A DNA stretch of 64,000 nucleotides from Sitta carolinensis (lineage: Eukaryota > Chordata > Aves > Passeriformes > Sittidae): contig CM063284.1 in the NCBI GenBank assembly GCA_032173965.1, forward strand, positions 129,727,625-129,791,624. The letters are read 5' to 3'. Positions 32,301 through 42,738 of the stretch are shown here, one piece after another. The notes beneath the pieces were generated by a model that saw nothing but the letters and a program-made list of their open reading frames with translations, did no database searches and was not told where the DNA came from. Made by a program: the position numbers and the translations under genes. Position 1 is the stretch's first letter, and each line of letters starts with the position of its first letter.

Positions 32301-34650
32301 AGTGCTGCGTGGCCTTCCAGGGGATGTTCAGAGGTGCTGTGCTGGGAGGCTTCTGCTACGCCAAAATCCATGCAGTCTGGGGATCTGCACAGTAGAAACA
32401 CTGCAGCATTTTCTTATTTAAAATAGTTTTTCTTTAGCTAGACCAGTATTCACCAGAGATTTTGGAGTACGTGTAAACATTTGACCAAGATTATTTTATT
32501 TCTGTAAATGTGGTTAATATTTCTGGAACTGCTTGAAATATATATTGCATGTAGGTAACAATGTGACTTCTGAAGACAAATGTAATTTTTAATCTCATGT
32601 TTCAAGGTCAAAATCTCAACACTCTGTAACTCTATGTCTTACATGCATTCACTTGCCATCATGTTAAATTAGTTTTTTAATTAGAGAGGGAAGAGTTTGT
32701 TGATTTACTTGTATTGCAATAAATGTTGGCAAAGATTTTGCAAAGGATAGACAGAATCACTGCTGTGATTGCACAGTGGCAGAGCATGCACATTGTCTGA
32801 GGCTACAGTTCTGCAAAAGGGTTTCCTCTACCATATAGCATACATCACTCTAGAGTGTTGTAACCATCCACAGGTGGACCAGGAACAAGGATTTTCCCTC
32901 TGGAAACCAGACATGTCACTGATAGATTGTACTTCAGCATTGCAGCAGGTGCCCTCCACCAGGGATGCAGGTGTTCTGTACAGTCCCTGTGGCAAATCCT
33001 ACATTCCAGGGAAAAGCATTTAGATATTTCTGTGGATCTGAAGCACTCCTATTTAAATAGAAATTCTCAGTCACTACTCTGGTGAAATACTGCAAATGGA
33101 AACTATAAAATAGTGGCCTTCAGATGTGGAGCTGGACCATAAATAAGGTTTGTCTGGACCCCTCACAGCAGCAGGTCTGTAAGTCCTCATCTTTCTCATG
33201 GCAGAGCCCACGTTTCTTATCATTTTCATGTCCCTGCAGAGCAAATGCACCATGCTCCACATGTGGCTGGCAGGGCTGGAGTTCACCTACTTTTTCCTGT
33301 GGAACATACTTCCCAAAACAAAGCAGGCAGCATGGAGTCCTGCACTGGCACTCAAAATTACATGTTTCAACCACATATGGTAGAAAAGAAGGCAATATTG
33401 CTCTCAGCATGAAAAGAACATGAAAAGATACATTTGTTAAGCAGGTTGTCTATAATTGGATCTGAAGTCAAGGAAGGGATTACAACTAAAACTGAGATGT
33501 CACACTTAACATTGAAGTTGCTGTAAGCTTAGAGGGATCTCTTCACAATCATATTCTATTCATGAAATTACTTTTTCAGGGAAAATGGGAGTCAACTAGT
33601 GGATCTACATGCTGTCACATGGATTGTAGTTATTTTTAATGGCTTTTGGTGATCTGGACCACAAGAAGTTGCCTTCACAAACTAAATGGAAAATTAAACT
33701 TGCACAGAAAATTTATTTTCCTTCATCCAACATACCTTCAGTTCTAAGCAGTTTAGAGAAAAGTCTGTACTTAGTCTCAATACAATTTGTTTCTCCGTGT
33801 ACCAAAGTATATGTACCAAAGAACATTTCCAGGCCCCCACCCATGGGAGATAAGAGCACACCTTAAAGGAAATGGCAGATGGACAAGGCGAAACCATGAC
33901 ATATTTCCTACTCATGTGACAGAATGACATAATTTTTTACTCACAATTGAAACAATTGATCCTTTTTCAGCAATTAGTACTTTCTAGATTCAATAAAAAG
34001 GACACTGTCTTGTCCTCAGAGCACCATTACTGTGAGTAACATCAGCCAGACTACTCGCTTGAGCAAAAATCTGCAAGCATATTTGTTTGCTGCAGGCATC
34101 GGTCTTCCTCCTCATTGCATGATGCAATCCCAAACAGTGGCAGGGGTGACTGAGCTGCCCTTTACCAACTTGTCACCTCTTTTCAGGTTTCTGTATAGGA
34201 TACTTACCTACAAGGTCTTGATCTGATAATACTTATGAAGAAAATTCTTGTTGCACTCAACATATGGAAGTTGTAATCCATAACCAAACATATGTATTTA
34301 AATCCCTAATTAGGACAAAAGCTGCGCATTACAAATTGGTAATGTTCAAAATATTTCATGAAAGAGATGCATTTGAATGGGGCACAGCTAACATAAAAGC
34401 TATTTTTGATGATGAAGGATCTCGTAAGGCTGAGTGAGTAGAAAGATGGCAAGTGAGCAGTCACAGTTCACTGTGGTCTGAACATGGCGTGCAATGGCAG
34501 CCAAACATATCAACAAACATGTCAACACACATGGGACACAGTCAAAAAGTGGACCAAAAGCAGGAAACAAAATTATGTTTCATCACTCTCTAACACAGGA
34601 AAGAGAACTGTATTTTATCATTCCCTAAAATTTATCATCTAGAGCAGAAT
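29400..34650. other. Intergenic, AT-rich, with one CR1 fragment
   Basis: Apart from the CR1 at 30038-30440 I see no exon, RNA gene or clear repeat. Open frames here are short and show no domain or codon pattern. Confidence 0.5.
30038..30440 (-). mobile_element. CR1 LINE 3' fragment, minus orientation
   Basis: The plus strand begins AGAATCACAGAATTGGTAAT and GCTGGAAGGGACC, the reverse complement of a CR1 3' end. It continues with the reversed 3' UTR, including AAGAAGTTCTTGCTCATGTT and TGAGGCTGAACAGACCCAAC. The copy is 5'-truncated near 30440. Confidence 0.85.
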
Positions 34651-34674
34651 AAAGTGCAGCCTTTCTCTCTGTGT

Positions 34675-34890
34675 GTTGCAGAGCATTAAAGAAGGAACAG
34701 TGAAGGGCAACAGAACACAGTTAAGTGGTTGTAGCAGCTGCCTTAAGGGAAATACTAACAGGTTTTGGCCTTTTCAGTATGGAGAGGAGAAGGCTGAGGG
34801 GGTAATGACAGATAATTTCAGTTTCACAAAGGTAGTGGGGAAAGTGAGTGAAGAACTCTTCACAAGGTCCCATAGGTGATATTCTAAATA
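34675..34890 (+). mobile_element. Old, diverged CR1-like fragment
   Basis: The string TTCAGTATGGAGAGGAGAAG followed by GCTGAGGGGG, preceded by a GGGCAACAGAACAC segment, resembles the CR1 region TTCAGCCTGGAGAAGAGAAG. It is strongly diverged and both ends are lost, so the assignment is tentative. Confidence 0.5.
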
Positions 34891-35406
34891 GCATCTCCTA
34901 TTGCTATTTTGCCCTCTTTTCTCAGAGACAGCACAGAGCTGGAAGCACCACATGTCTAGAGCAGTAGGGCATTTCTTCTCACTGGGTCCGTAGATTGTTT
35001 TTCAATAATTATCCAGGGGCAGTCTGAAGTCCATAAACCAAGAAATATCGATTTGCTTCACCAAGCTGCACTGGCAACCTCTGTTCCCAGGGCTTCATCA
35101 GCTGGGCACACCATCTCAGCCCCAGCAGAGATGCCAGTGGATCTGCTTCTGTCAAAGTCCATGTGCCACACATCCTGGTGGGTCTGGGTACCTTCCAAAT
35201 ACTACTGCTGGCAGTAATCCTACCGTGGGAGCATTCCAGCTGTAGTGGCTTACTTCCGAATGGAGGAAGGCAAGGAGGAGCAAATGCAGCCATTCATGAC
35301 ACAAGACTGCACCAAGAGGAGGAGGAAAACCTTAAAGCACAGAAGACTGAGAATAAAGTTAAAAAGAAACTAAAATGGCATTGTGGCAGCAAAGCTTGAG
35401 AGCATC

Positions 35407-36092
35407 TGTTGGGGGTTGGGTTCTCTTGTAGAATTTTTTTTCCCATAAGTTGCCAGGAAACGTATCTCTGGGTACTTAAGGATAGTTAAGAAAGACAAAA
35501 GAAGTGGCCTGGGGTGGAGGGAGGGGAGGAACACATCGACTTCACTTTTTGCTGTGGGGTGGGCTTGTGGGGGGAAGACAGGAAGCTGTGGCTTTCAGAC
35601 TGCGGGGGGGGGGGGGGGGGGGGGGAGATCTGGTTTTCACCGGCACCACTGGAGCGGAGTTCGGGGTTTCCTGCCACGGTCTCTCCGTGTGTGCCCCGGC
35701 AATCCTGACCCTGGCCCCTGTCTGCCTGGCTGGGAGCCGCTGCAGTTCCTGCCCCCCTCGCTGTTCCTTCGCTCCTGCTCCGAGTGTTCTCCACGCCTCA
35801 GCCCGCACCCCCTGCCTGCCGGGACTCGTGCTGCAGCTCCAGCCACTGCCGCGGAGCTCCTGATCCATCTCCAGCATCCCGGGACTCTGCACCACAGCTG
35901 CCTGTGTCGGGAACTGCACCAACGGGGAAAGGGTGCCAGCAGCAGAGAAAACTGGGACTGTTCCCTGGTTCTGTCTGTTGTTCATCTCATAGTTATTGTT
36001 GTTCTGTTTCGCCTTGCTAAACCCAAGTAAAGAACTGTTATCCATATCCTCACATCTTTGCCTGAGAGCCCCTTAATTCTAAAATTACAACA
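35407..36092 (+). mobile_element. Probable solo LTR with GC-rich core
   Basis: The stretch begins TGTTGGGGGTTGGGTT and ends AATTACAACA, giving TG...CA ends. It has a GC-rich, CpG-containing middle (35640-35900) and a 3' part with GTAAAGAACTG and ATCCATATCCTCAC. I found no target-site duplication, so the edges are approximate. Overlapping open frames on both strands (35504-36045) are by-products of the GC-rich sequence. Confidence 0.65.
35604..35625 (+). repeat. Homopolymer run of 22 G
   Basis: An uninterrupted G run inside the LTR-like sequence can form G-quadruplexes and is prone to sequencing error, so its true length may differ. Confidence 0.9.
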
Positions 36093-36094
36093 AT

Positions 36095-37690
36095 TCGGAT
36101 AGAAGAGTTTTGCTTTTGGTTTTTTTTTTTTTCATTCTCCATTTCAGGAGAGGGTCCTGTTTGTCCTTAGCGATACCTGTCTTCCAAACTAAGACAGCAT
36201 CCCACTGTGAACTACTTAGGGATTCAAGGTGTGTAGAGAGGGAATACAAACTGAGCAATGTGAGAGCAAAGCTGTGGATTGTAGAAATACACACATGTTA
36301 CTGAAAGCCACAGGTAGACACAAAAATAGTAGCCTGGCCATGCCAAAATTATTGTGGACCATTCTGAGCTCAGTGGAAGTTAGACCAGTAAGCAATTCAG
36401 GGAAGCACACATGGCATCAGAGAAGGGGTGCAAAGCTCAGTGGAGCTGGAGGTCCTTCCTTCAGAGGAGCAGCCACCAAGCTCCCCCTCATCCCTGCATG
36501 GGAAGGGTGCCAGCCCAGTGCCTTCCCCTTGCTCCCCCTGCTCTCTCACTGCTCACCATGCCTCGGGTGGGCAGTTCCAGACCTGGTGGGGGACATGGTG
36601 TCCCAGGCTTGCCACACCCGCTGAGTGCAAGTGGGGAAGAAAGGCTGGTCCCTGCATGCAGTTTGTACAGATGCAGGAGCTGAAGTCAGGCATCCTTCAG
36701 TGTTTCCATGTGCCAGTCTGAATTTTCTCATTGAAAGTTCCCACATGCCTTTCTCCTGTTGGCCCAAAGAGCAGTCAAAGATCTGCTCTGGGAAACCTGT
36801 GTCAAACAGAAGGCTTTCAAGTGCACATATGCAGGGTATCAGAAACTACTCCTATTTAGAAAGTAATTTCATTTTAAAATGACTCATGCATAAGTTCTAA
36901 GCCTTGGAGGAAGTGTGTTACACTAATAATTTTCTCTGCAAATTATTAACTATGTTCCAGGTAGCACTGTAAAATGAGGCACACAGGACCCGTGTGCTCT
37001 CTCGTGGTGTGTTGTCCCTACTGTCTGACAGTAGGGAAACTGTTGCAGGAAAACTCCTAAAATCACAAGTAACTTGCACAATGAATTTCAATGGCTCTAG
37101 AAAAAAAAAAAAAAACAAACCAAAAACCACATTACCTTGATGATCTCACATTTGCAATTACAGAGGATAAATGCAGAAGTATTGCAGATCTCTGTGTGAG
37201 ATGGTCACTGAAGGAGGGGTGGGGCTTGCTGAAATATCCATGGGAGATTTCTGGAGTGACAGTACCAGGAGGGGCAGGTGGGGAAGCTGTCAGGTTGCAC
37301 ACTAAAATCATGGGTTCTCTGGTCATGCCATATACTGGGATTCACCCTTTTTCCTGCAGCCATCCCTACCCTGTGTTGCATCCCTACATCCCATGGTCCC
37401 TTCTGGAAGCAATGGCAGAAAAAAGGCTTCTCCACAGCTTTCTGGAGCGTAGTGAAGAGAATAACATGGTGTTTCCTTTTGATAACTGCAGGGGGTTACA
37501 TTTAGAGAATTAGAAGTCACTATAAACCTCTCCAGAGTCTGCCATGTTTAAAAGTGCTGGCAGTGTATGACCAGCAATGTGACAAGATGCCACCTGTGTC
37601 TTGGGTACTACTGCAAACCTACTGTTGTGTGGGTCCTACAAATGAAAAAACCATGAATGTGTTTCTTCTCTCTCTTACGAACCACAATGA
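36095..37690. other. Intergenic, no gene recognised
   Basis: The sequence has a mildly GC-rich patch around 36400-36700 and an A-rich run at 37100-37114. No exon or known repeat is identified. Confidence 0.5.
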
Positions 37691-37694
37691 ACCA

Positions 37695-38274
37695 TGTGGG
37701 AACTAGGACATCCTTCCGACTGTCCTGGGAAGATTTATAAGTCACAAGAATTTAGATAGAATGACAATTTGTATGTCACAGGGTGAAAAAGTAGAATTTT
37801 GGGATTTTAGAATGTGAGATCAGGGGACAAAGATGGAGGAAATGGGGTGTGTCCTGAGCTTCTTCTTCATCCTCTTGCTCTCCATCTTCTGTGATGGTGT
37901 AACACATATTAGTTAGTCTAGAACAAAAGTACACTGTACAACATAGTGGATAGATATTAGAGAATTGTTATAAATAAAGCATACGTAATTTTCAGTATAA
38001 AAGATCTTCTTCCTCTTGAGAGGAGATTCGGAATTTGATTCGGAAAGAAGGAGAGAGAACACCAGTCCAAGAAGAGAAGAGCAAGAGGATGAAGAAGAAG
38101 GTCAGGGACACACCCTATTTCCTCCATCTTTGTCCCTGATCTCACATTCTAAAATCCCAAAATTCTACTTTTTCACCCTATGACATACTAATTATCATTC
38201 TGTCTAAATTCTTGTGACTTATAAATCTTCCCAGGACAGTCAGAAGGATGTCCTAGTTCCCACAAACCAGAACT
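37695..38274. mobile_element. 580-bp fold-back element with ~200-bp inverted arms and AACCA target duplication
   Basis: The element begins TGTGGGAACTAGGACATCC and ends GGATGTCCTAGTTCCCACA. The left arm (37695 to about 37890) and right arm (about 38071 to 38274) are imperfect reverse complements with only scattered differences over nearly 200 bp. AACCA occurs directly outside each end (37690-37694 and 38275-38279). The central 180 bp holds a GTTATAAATAAAGC stretch with a polyadenylation-like AATAAAG. TG...CA ends and a 5-bp duplication are LTR-like, while the long inverted arms look like a fold-back transposon. No coding sequence is present. Confidence 0.88.
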
Positions 38275-38279
38275 GATGA

Positions 38280-41200
38280 GGACTGCAGGCAAGGCAGACG
38301 AATCTCATGAAATATTATTTAATGCACTTGGAGGCCACATCTGATAAAATCTACAGTGTGTGCTGAACACCACCTCAGCCCACAGCATTTGTCATCCTAA
38401 GTGAGCAATGAGTTAGTCTAGGAAAGAGCCAGAGGAGGACCAGCCCCAGAGCACCAGCATTTATCTCCTGTGCTTGTGAGTTGGACACTGGAATGATTTA
38501 CATGATGCATTCAGCTCTACTGTCTTCAGAGCTGTTGCAAGAAATGAGTTGCAGGGTTCACTTTTGGAGAGCCAACAGTTTATTAGTCCAGGGATCTCAT
38601 AGTACATTGTCTCTTCTCTGTGTGCCACAGCTTTCTCTAAAGAACCTTCCCAGAGAGAAAGAAAAGCTGTAGCAGTTTGTAAAGACACAGAACTCAACTG
38701 CTTCTTTCCTCTGCAACAGCCCTCTGTAGATCTTTACCAGTACTGCTGCTCTAAGGAGCCTTTTCTGCCATTTGTATCTGAACACCAAAAAGCCCAAGAG
38801 AGAGAATTCAGGTCTTTATAACTTTCCATGGGGTTGATGCTGAAAGGCTTGTATATGTGAGGGACAAATCCCCAATACATCCATTGATTTTACTGAATAT
38901 ATCTTTCACTTACTTGACTAAATTTTATCAATAATTCTACCAAATCCAAAATCCTGTAGCACCGTGCAAATCCACTTAGTGCCACAATAACTAATAAGTG
39001 TGTTTTCTCCCAAAGCATAAGTAAACTTTTCTTCATGCAGTTCATCTGTCACGATTAAAGATTACAGAGCTGGACATGCTCTGTAATTCCTCTTACGAAT
39101 CTGATCTATCTTCTTGAAGAGACCTTTTTATAACAGCTATTTCACTATAATTGGCATTTTGTGTGTTTTTAGATGTCTTTTTTCAGTACTTATTTTCTTT
39201 TATTTTATTTGGACTCTGTGAGTTTTGCCATTTTGGCCTTGGTGTGCTCAGTGCAGTGACTCACGTATTCCACAGCCACTGCCAAATCTCCGGGTCCAGC
39301 ATTGTAATTATCACATTAGGATCTGTCATTGCAGTCCTGACTTAATAAATAGCAGAACAGTGATTAGAATTGCTGATTGATCTGTTCCACAGTTTTGGGC
39401 ACTCACATCTAAGATGAACAGGCAGATTGTTAAATATATTAAAGACTTGAAATATCAGCATTCCACAGTAAATTAGTATTAATCAGTCATCCCAGGCACA
39501 TTAGCTTTTATATATAGTAAGAGTTGCTGTATTTGGTAATCTGGTGATGATCAACTAAAACCATGACTCATTAATCTCATGAGGTGCAAGGGAAAGCCCC
39601 AGCCCTTCCTCCATGCCCAGCTTGCTGTAGCCATTAAGATCAGAGCATATGATTTGGGTTCCTTCAGGTGGAACTCAGAGCACCCTTCAGGAGTACATCT
39701 CAGGCACTGCAGTCACAGGTGGACATTCAGTCTACAGGACCAGCCCTGACCAGGTTCAAAACAAGAAACGCCCTGAAACGTGCAAAGTGTAGATGCTCAG
39801 CACCAGCTCTCTCACTCCACATCCACAGGTCAGAAATAAAACACCCTGGTGGTGTCTGAGCTACAGCTCCATGAAGGAAATTCTGCTGCTTGTGGATTTT
39901 CACCCTACAGCTTCCCCCAAGCTCTGCCTGAAAACCTATGGCAAGCATGGAGCCCCCATGGTGAACTGAAAGGGCTGGTGAGAGGTTGTCTGGGACAAGG
40001 AAGGTGGAAGAATATGTTTAAGTTGTTTGGGTCCAAAGGCAGCACTGTGCTGTTCAGAGACCAGCAGCAGCTCCAGAAGATAGAATTGCAGTGATGTCTG
40101 CTTGCTGTGAACAGGAAAGGTCAGGTGACATGCCATGCCCACTGCACAGCTCTTCATGGCAGCTTGTGACATCTCAGGAGAATGGGCTTATCTCACTGTT
40201 TGTTCTTTTTCTTTGAAAAATCATATGTTTTAGAAAGAAATTCTGTTATCCTGGAAAGAGATGAGCAAGGATATGAAAAGTGACTGGTCAATTCCAAATT
40301 TTTATCATACCATCAATGTATCCTGATATCATAATGATGTTATAAACATGGATGGCTTTTATTCTTAAGGTCTGTATGATCTACACGGACATTTTGCATT
40401 TCTTCAAAACCTGCTTGGTTTACATTTGTATCTTGACAGATATAGACTAGACTAAGGAAATGTGCTGCTTGCATACAGCTATAGTTTCAGTTCATAAATA
40501 TAATCTTAAGAATTAATTTGCCCAATTTTGTTTTCATTTTTGAACAGGGGAAAGGTTCTGTGAGTTTAAAAGTTCTGAAAACTAAATTCTCTAGACTGCT
40601 CTGGGTTGACCTTAGGTTGCATGCTGACAGCTCAAAAGCATTTATCCGAAATCCAATTACATGGATCTTGTCTGTGCTCGTTTCAAAAGGGGATTTTTTC
40701 TGCTCTTGTCAACACTTTATTCTAGATCAGGAATTTCCTTCCAGGGAGATCTTAATACCACACAAGCTTTTAGTCATTCTGCAATGGGATGTTTTATCCC
40801 TAGAGAACTGCTAGAAGTCATCTCCTTAGCAGAGGAAATTGTGGGCAAACACTCAGCATGCTCATTCCCATCCAGAGCATTTGGTGCGTGAAAACTGTGC
40901 AGCCCAAAATGGGGAATCCAAGTTTCGCCTTATTAGTGTTCCAGGTTCTTGCCTACATCATCTGGGAAGATAAGCTGCCAGGCTGGAGCTTTGGCTTTTT
41001 TGAGTCATGTAGCCAAAAATGTAATGACTGAACCTCTGACCAGCATAGTCAAGAGGAAAATAGCACAAATATACCCAACAGTAAGTGAGGATAGTAAGTG
41101 AGGATTAGGGCACACCATGTCAGCTACCTGCTTTCTGTCCTTGAATGTATCATTTCACTTCTCTCATCTCCAGAACTGGGGCAACAGCACTCATCTACCT

Positions 41201-41455
41201 TTCTAAAGTGTTTCCAGGCTAAAGGCCAAATGCCTTTGCTAGGAGTGATTTATTTTTGTCACCCCAACCCCATTTTTATGCGACAGATATTGTGCACTCT
41301 TCTTTGAGGCTCCTGGTGCTTCCTGCCTTGAGATCCTAGGTTGCTTTGCAGCCTGTGCTCAGAAATTTAAGGAATCCTCACTGCACTTCTCAAGCAGCAA
41401 ATTCGCCCGGCACTTGCAATTTTTTCTCTTCCTGAAAACATTTTTAGGGATTTTC
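38280..41455. other. Intergenic between fold-back element and GEM 3' end
   Basis: No exon, repeat or RNA gene is recognised. The sequence is AT-rich with short, unconvincing open frames. Confidence 0.5.
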
Positions 41456-41482
41456 AACTGAAGCTCAAAGGCAGTCATATAT

Positions 41483-41497
41483 TTTATTTATTTTATT
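41483..41497 (-). terminator. GEM: GEM polyadenylation signals (three overlapping AATAAA)
   Basis: On the minus strand this reads as three AATAAA hexamers in tandem (plus-strand TTTATT at 41483, 41487 and 41492), about 0.97 kb after the GEM stop codon. Cleavage would be expected some 10-30 bases further, near 41455-41470. Confidence 0.65.
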
Positions 41498-42264
41498 ACA
41501 AGGCATGTAAGTAAAAACTTGCATATCTGAAAAAAGATATTAGATAGAAAATGGTAATAAAATTAACATTATTATCTTAAGAAAATTGGTAATAAATACA
41601 TTCCCCCCCAATATTAAAATGCTTGTTATTTTGCACAACAATAAATACAGCATAGCTCTGGCATAGACAAAGGCCAAGGATGGATACAAGAAGTCCATGT
41701 GGTGGCATAAAAAAGCTCAGGTGATTTTTAAAGGTTTGGCATCCCGCACTTGATGCACTTTGATACAACTTGCACTTTAATTTTAATTTTTCTATGATTT
41801 TTAACAGTCCCATAATATGAAAACACGAGAGGAAAATTTGTTTGACTATAGGATTTTTCCTTTAAATATTTTCAAAGTAAGAGATGTGTAAACTCTCTGA
41901 AACTAATCCTCAAAATAAAGAAAAAATATCAAACAGGTGTCTTTGTGGTTATTCTACAAAAATGCACTTTTTTCAGCTATGGGTGCTCAAGCCTGACCAG
42001 CCAACTGACAAGGGACCAATCTCCAGTCAGTTCCTCATTTCTTTACACAGTTTTAAAAAAAGAAACGTTAATATCAAGGAGAAAGAGTAAAGACAGTAGT
42101 ATTCACTTCCCAAGTTATGGCATTTGAGGTTCTTACACTATTATCCAAAGGTGAGAGGGGAAAGAACAGGTGTATTCCGGAACAGTTCCCAGCATAATTT
42201 TGGGTCATTCTGGTCTATGCTTTTCTTTTAAAACTACTGACAAAAAAACCACAACAAACCAAAC

Positions 42265-42288
42265 AAAAAAAAAAAAAAAAAAAAAAAA
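42265..42288 (+). repeat. A24 homopolymer within the GEM 3' UTR
   Basis: An uninterrupted A run follows an ACAACAAACCAAAC stretch. It gives a U24 tract in the GEM transcript. Confidence 0.95.
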
Positions 42289-42460
42289 GGAAGAGATATT
42301 TCCATGCACTGTGCTGTTCTTATGCCAGCACATATCATCACAATCACAACTGTGAACCTAAGTCACAATAGCCCAATCTAATATAGATTGATTGATTGTC
42401 CTATGACAAAGTTAGATAATGTCCACAAAATGCCACAGGCTCTGGCAGAGTCCAGTGTTC

Positions 42461-42738
42461 TTAAAGTACTGATAGGTCATGGCAAGACTTGGACTTGAGT
42501 TTGAAGGCCATGTTCTTGTTGTTCTTGGCAACTATTTTGCCCCAAAACCGCCTGGCTTTCTTGGGGATGCTCTCTCTCCGTTTCTGTAGTGCCAGCCGCT
42601 TCTCGTTCTTTTCCTTGCTGTCCCTCCGGAGCCGGACTTGCCGCACGATGCCTTCAAACAGCTCCTTCACGTTGTGCTGCACAGCTGCTGAGGTCTCAAT
42701 GAACTTGCAGTCAAACACAACAGCACAGGCTCGTCCCT
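42461..42738 (-). CDS. GEM: GEM exon 5 (last coding exon)
   Basis: Entered in phase 1 after TTTTGCAG, it encodes residues 206-297: GRACAVVFDCKFIETSAAV, VKELFEGIVRQVRLRRDSKE, then the basic tail ending KSCHDLSVL and TAA at 42461-42463. Confidence 0.98.

Larger units (their letters stand above)
41460..42460 (-). other. GEM: GEM 3' UTR
   Basis: The sequence between the stop codon and the AATAAA cluster has about the length expected for GEM. It contains several ATTTA-type AU-rich motifs on the transcript strand, such as near 41590 and 41865, which suits a short-lived inducible mRNA. It also contains a run of 24 A on the plus strand (T on the transcript) at 42265-42288. Confidence 0.7.

Noticed and set aside
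35504..36045. Overlapping long open frames on both strands with glycine- and proline-rich translations
   Set aside because: They come from the GC-rich LTR-like sequence and the G22 run, which suppress stop codons.
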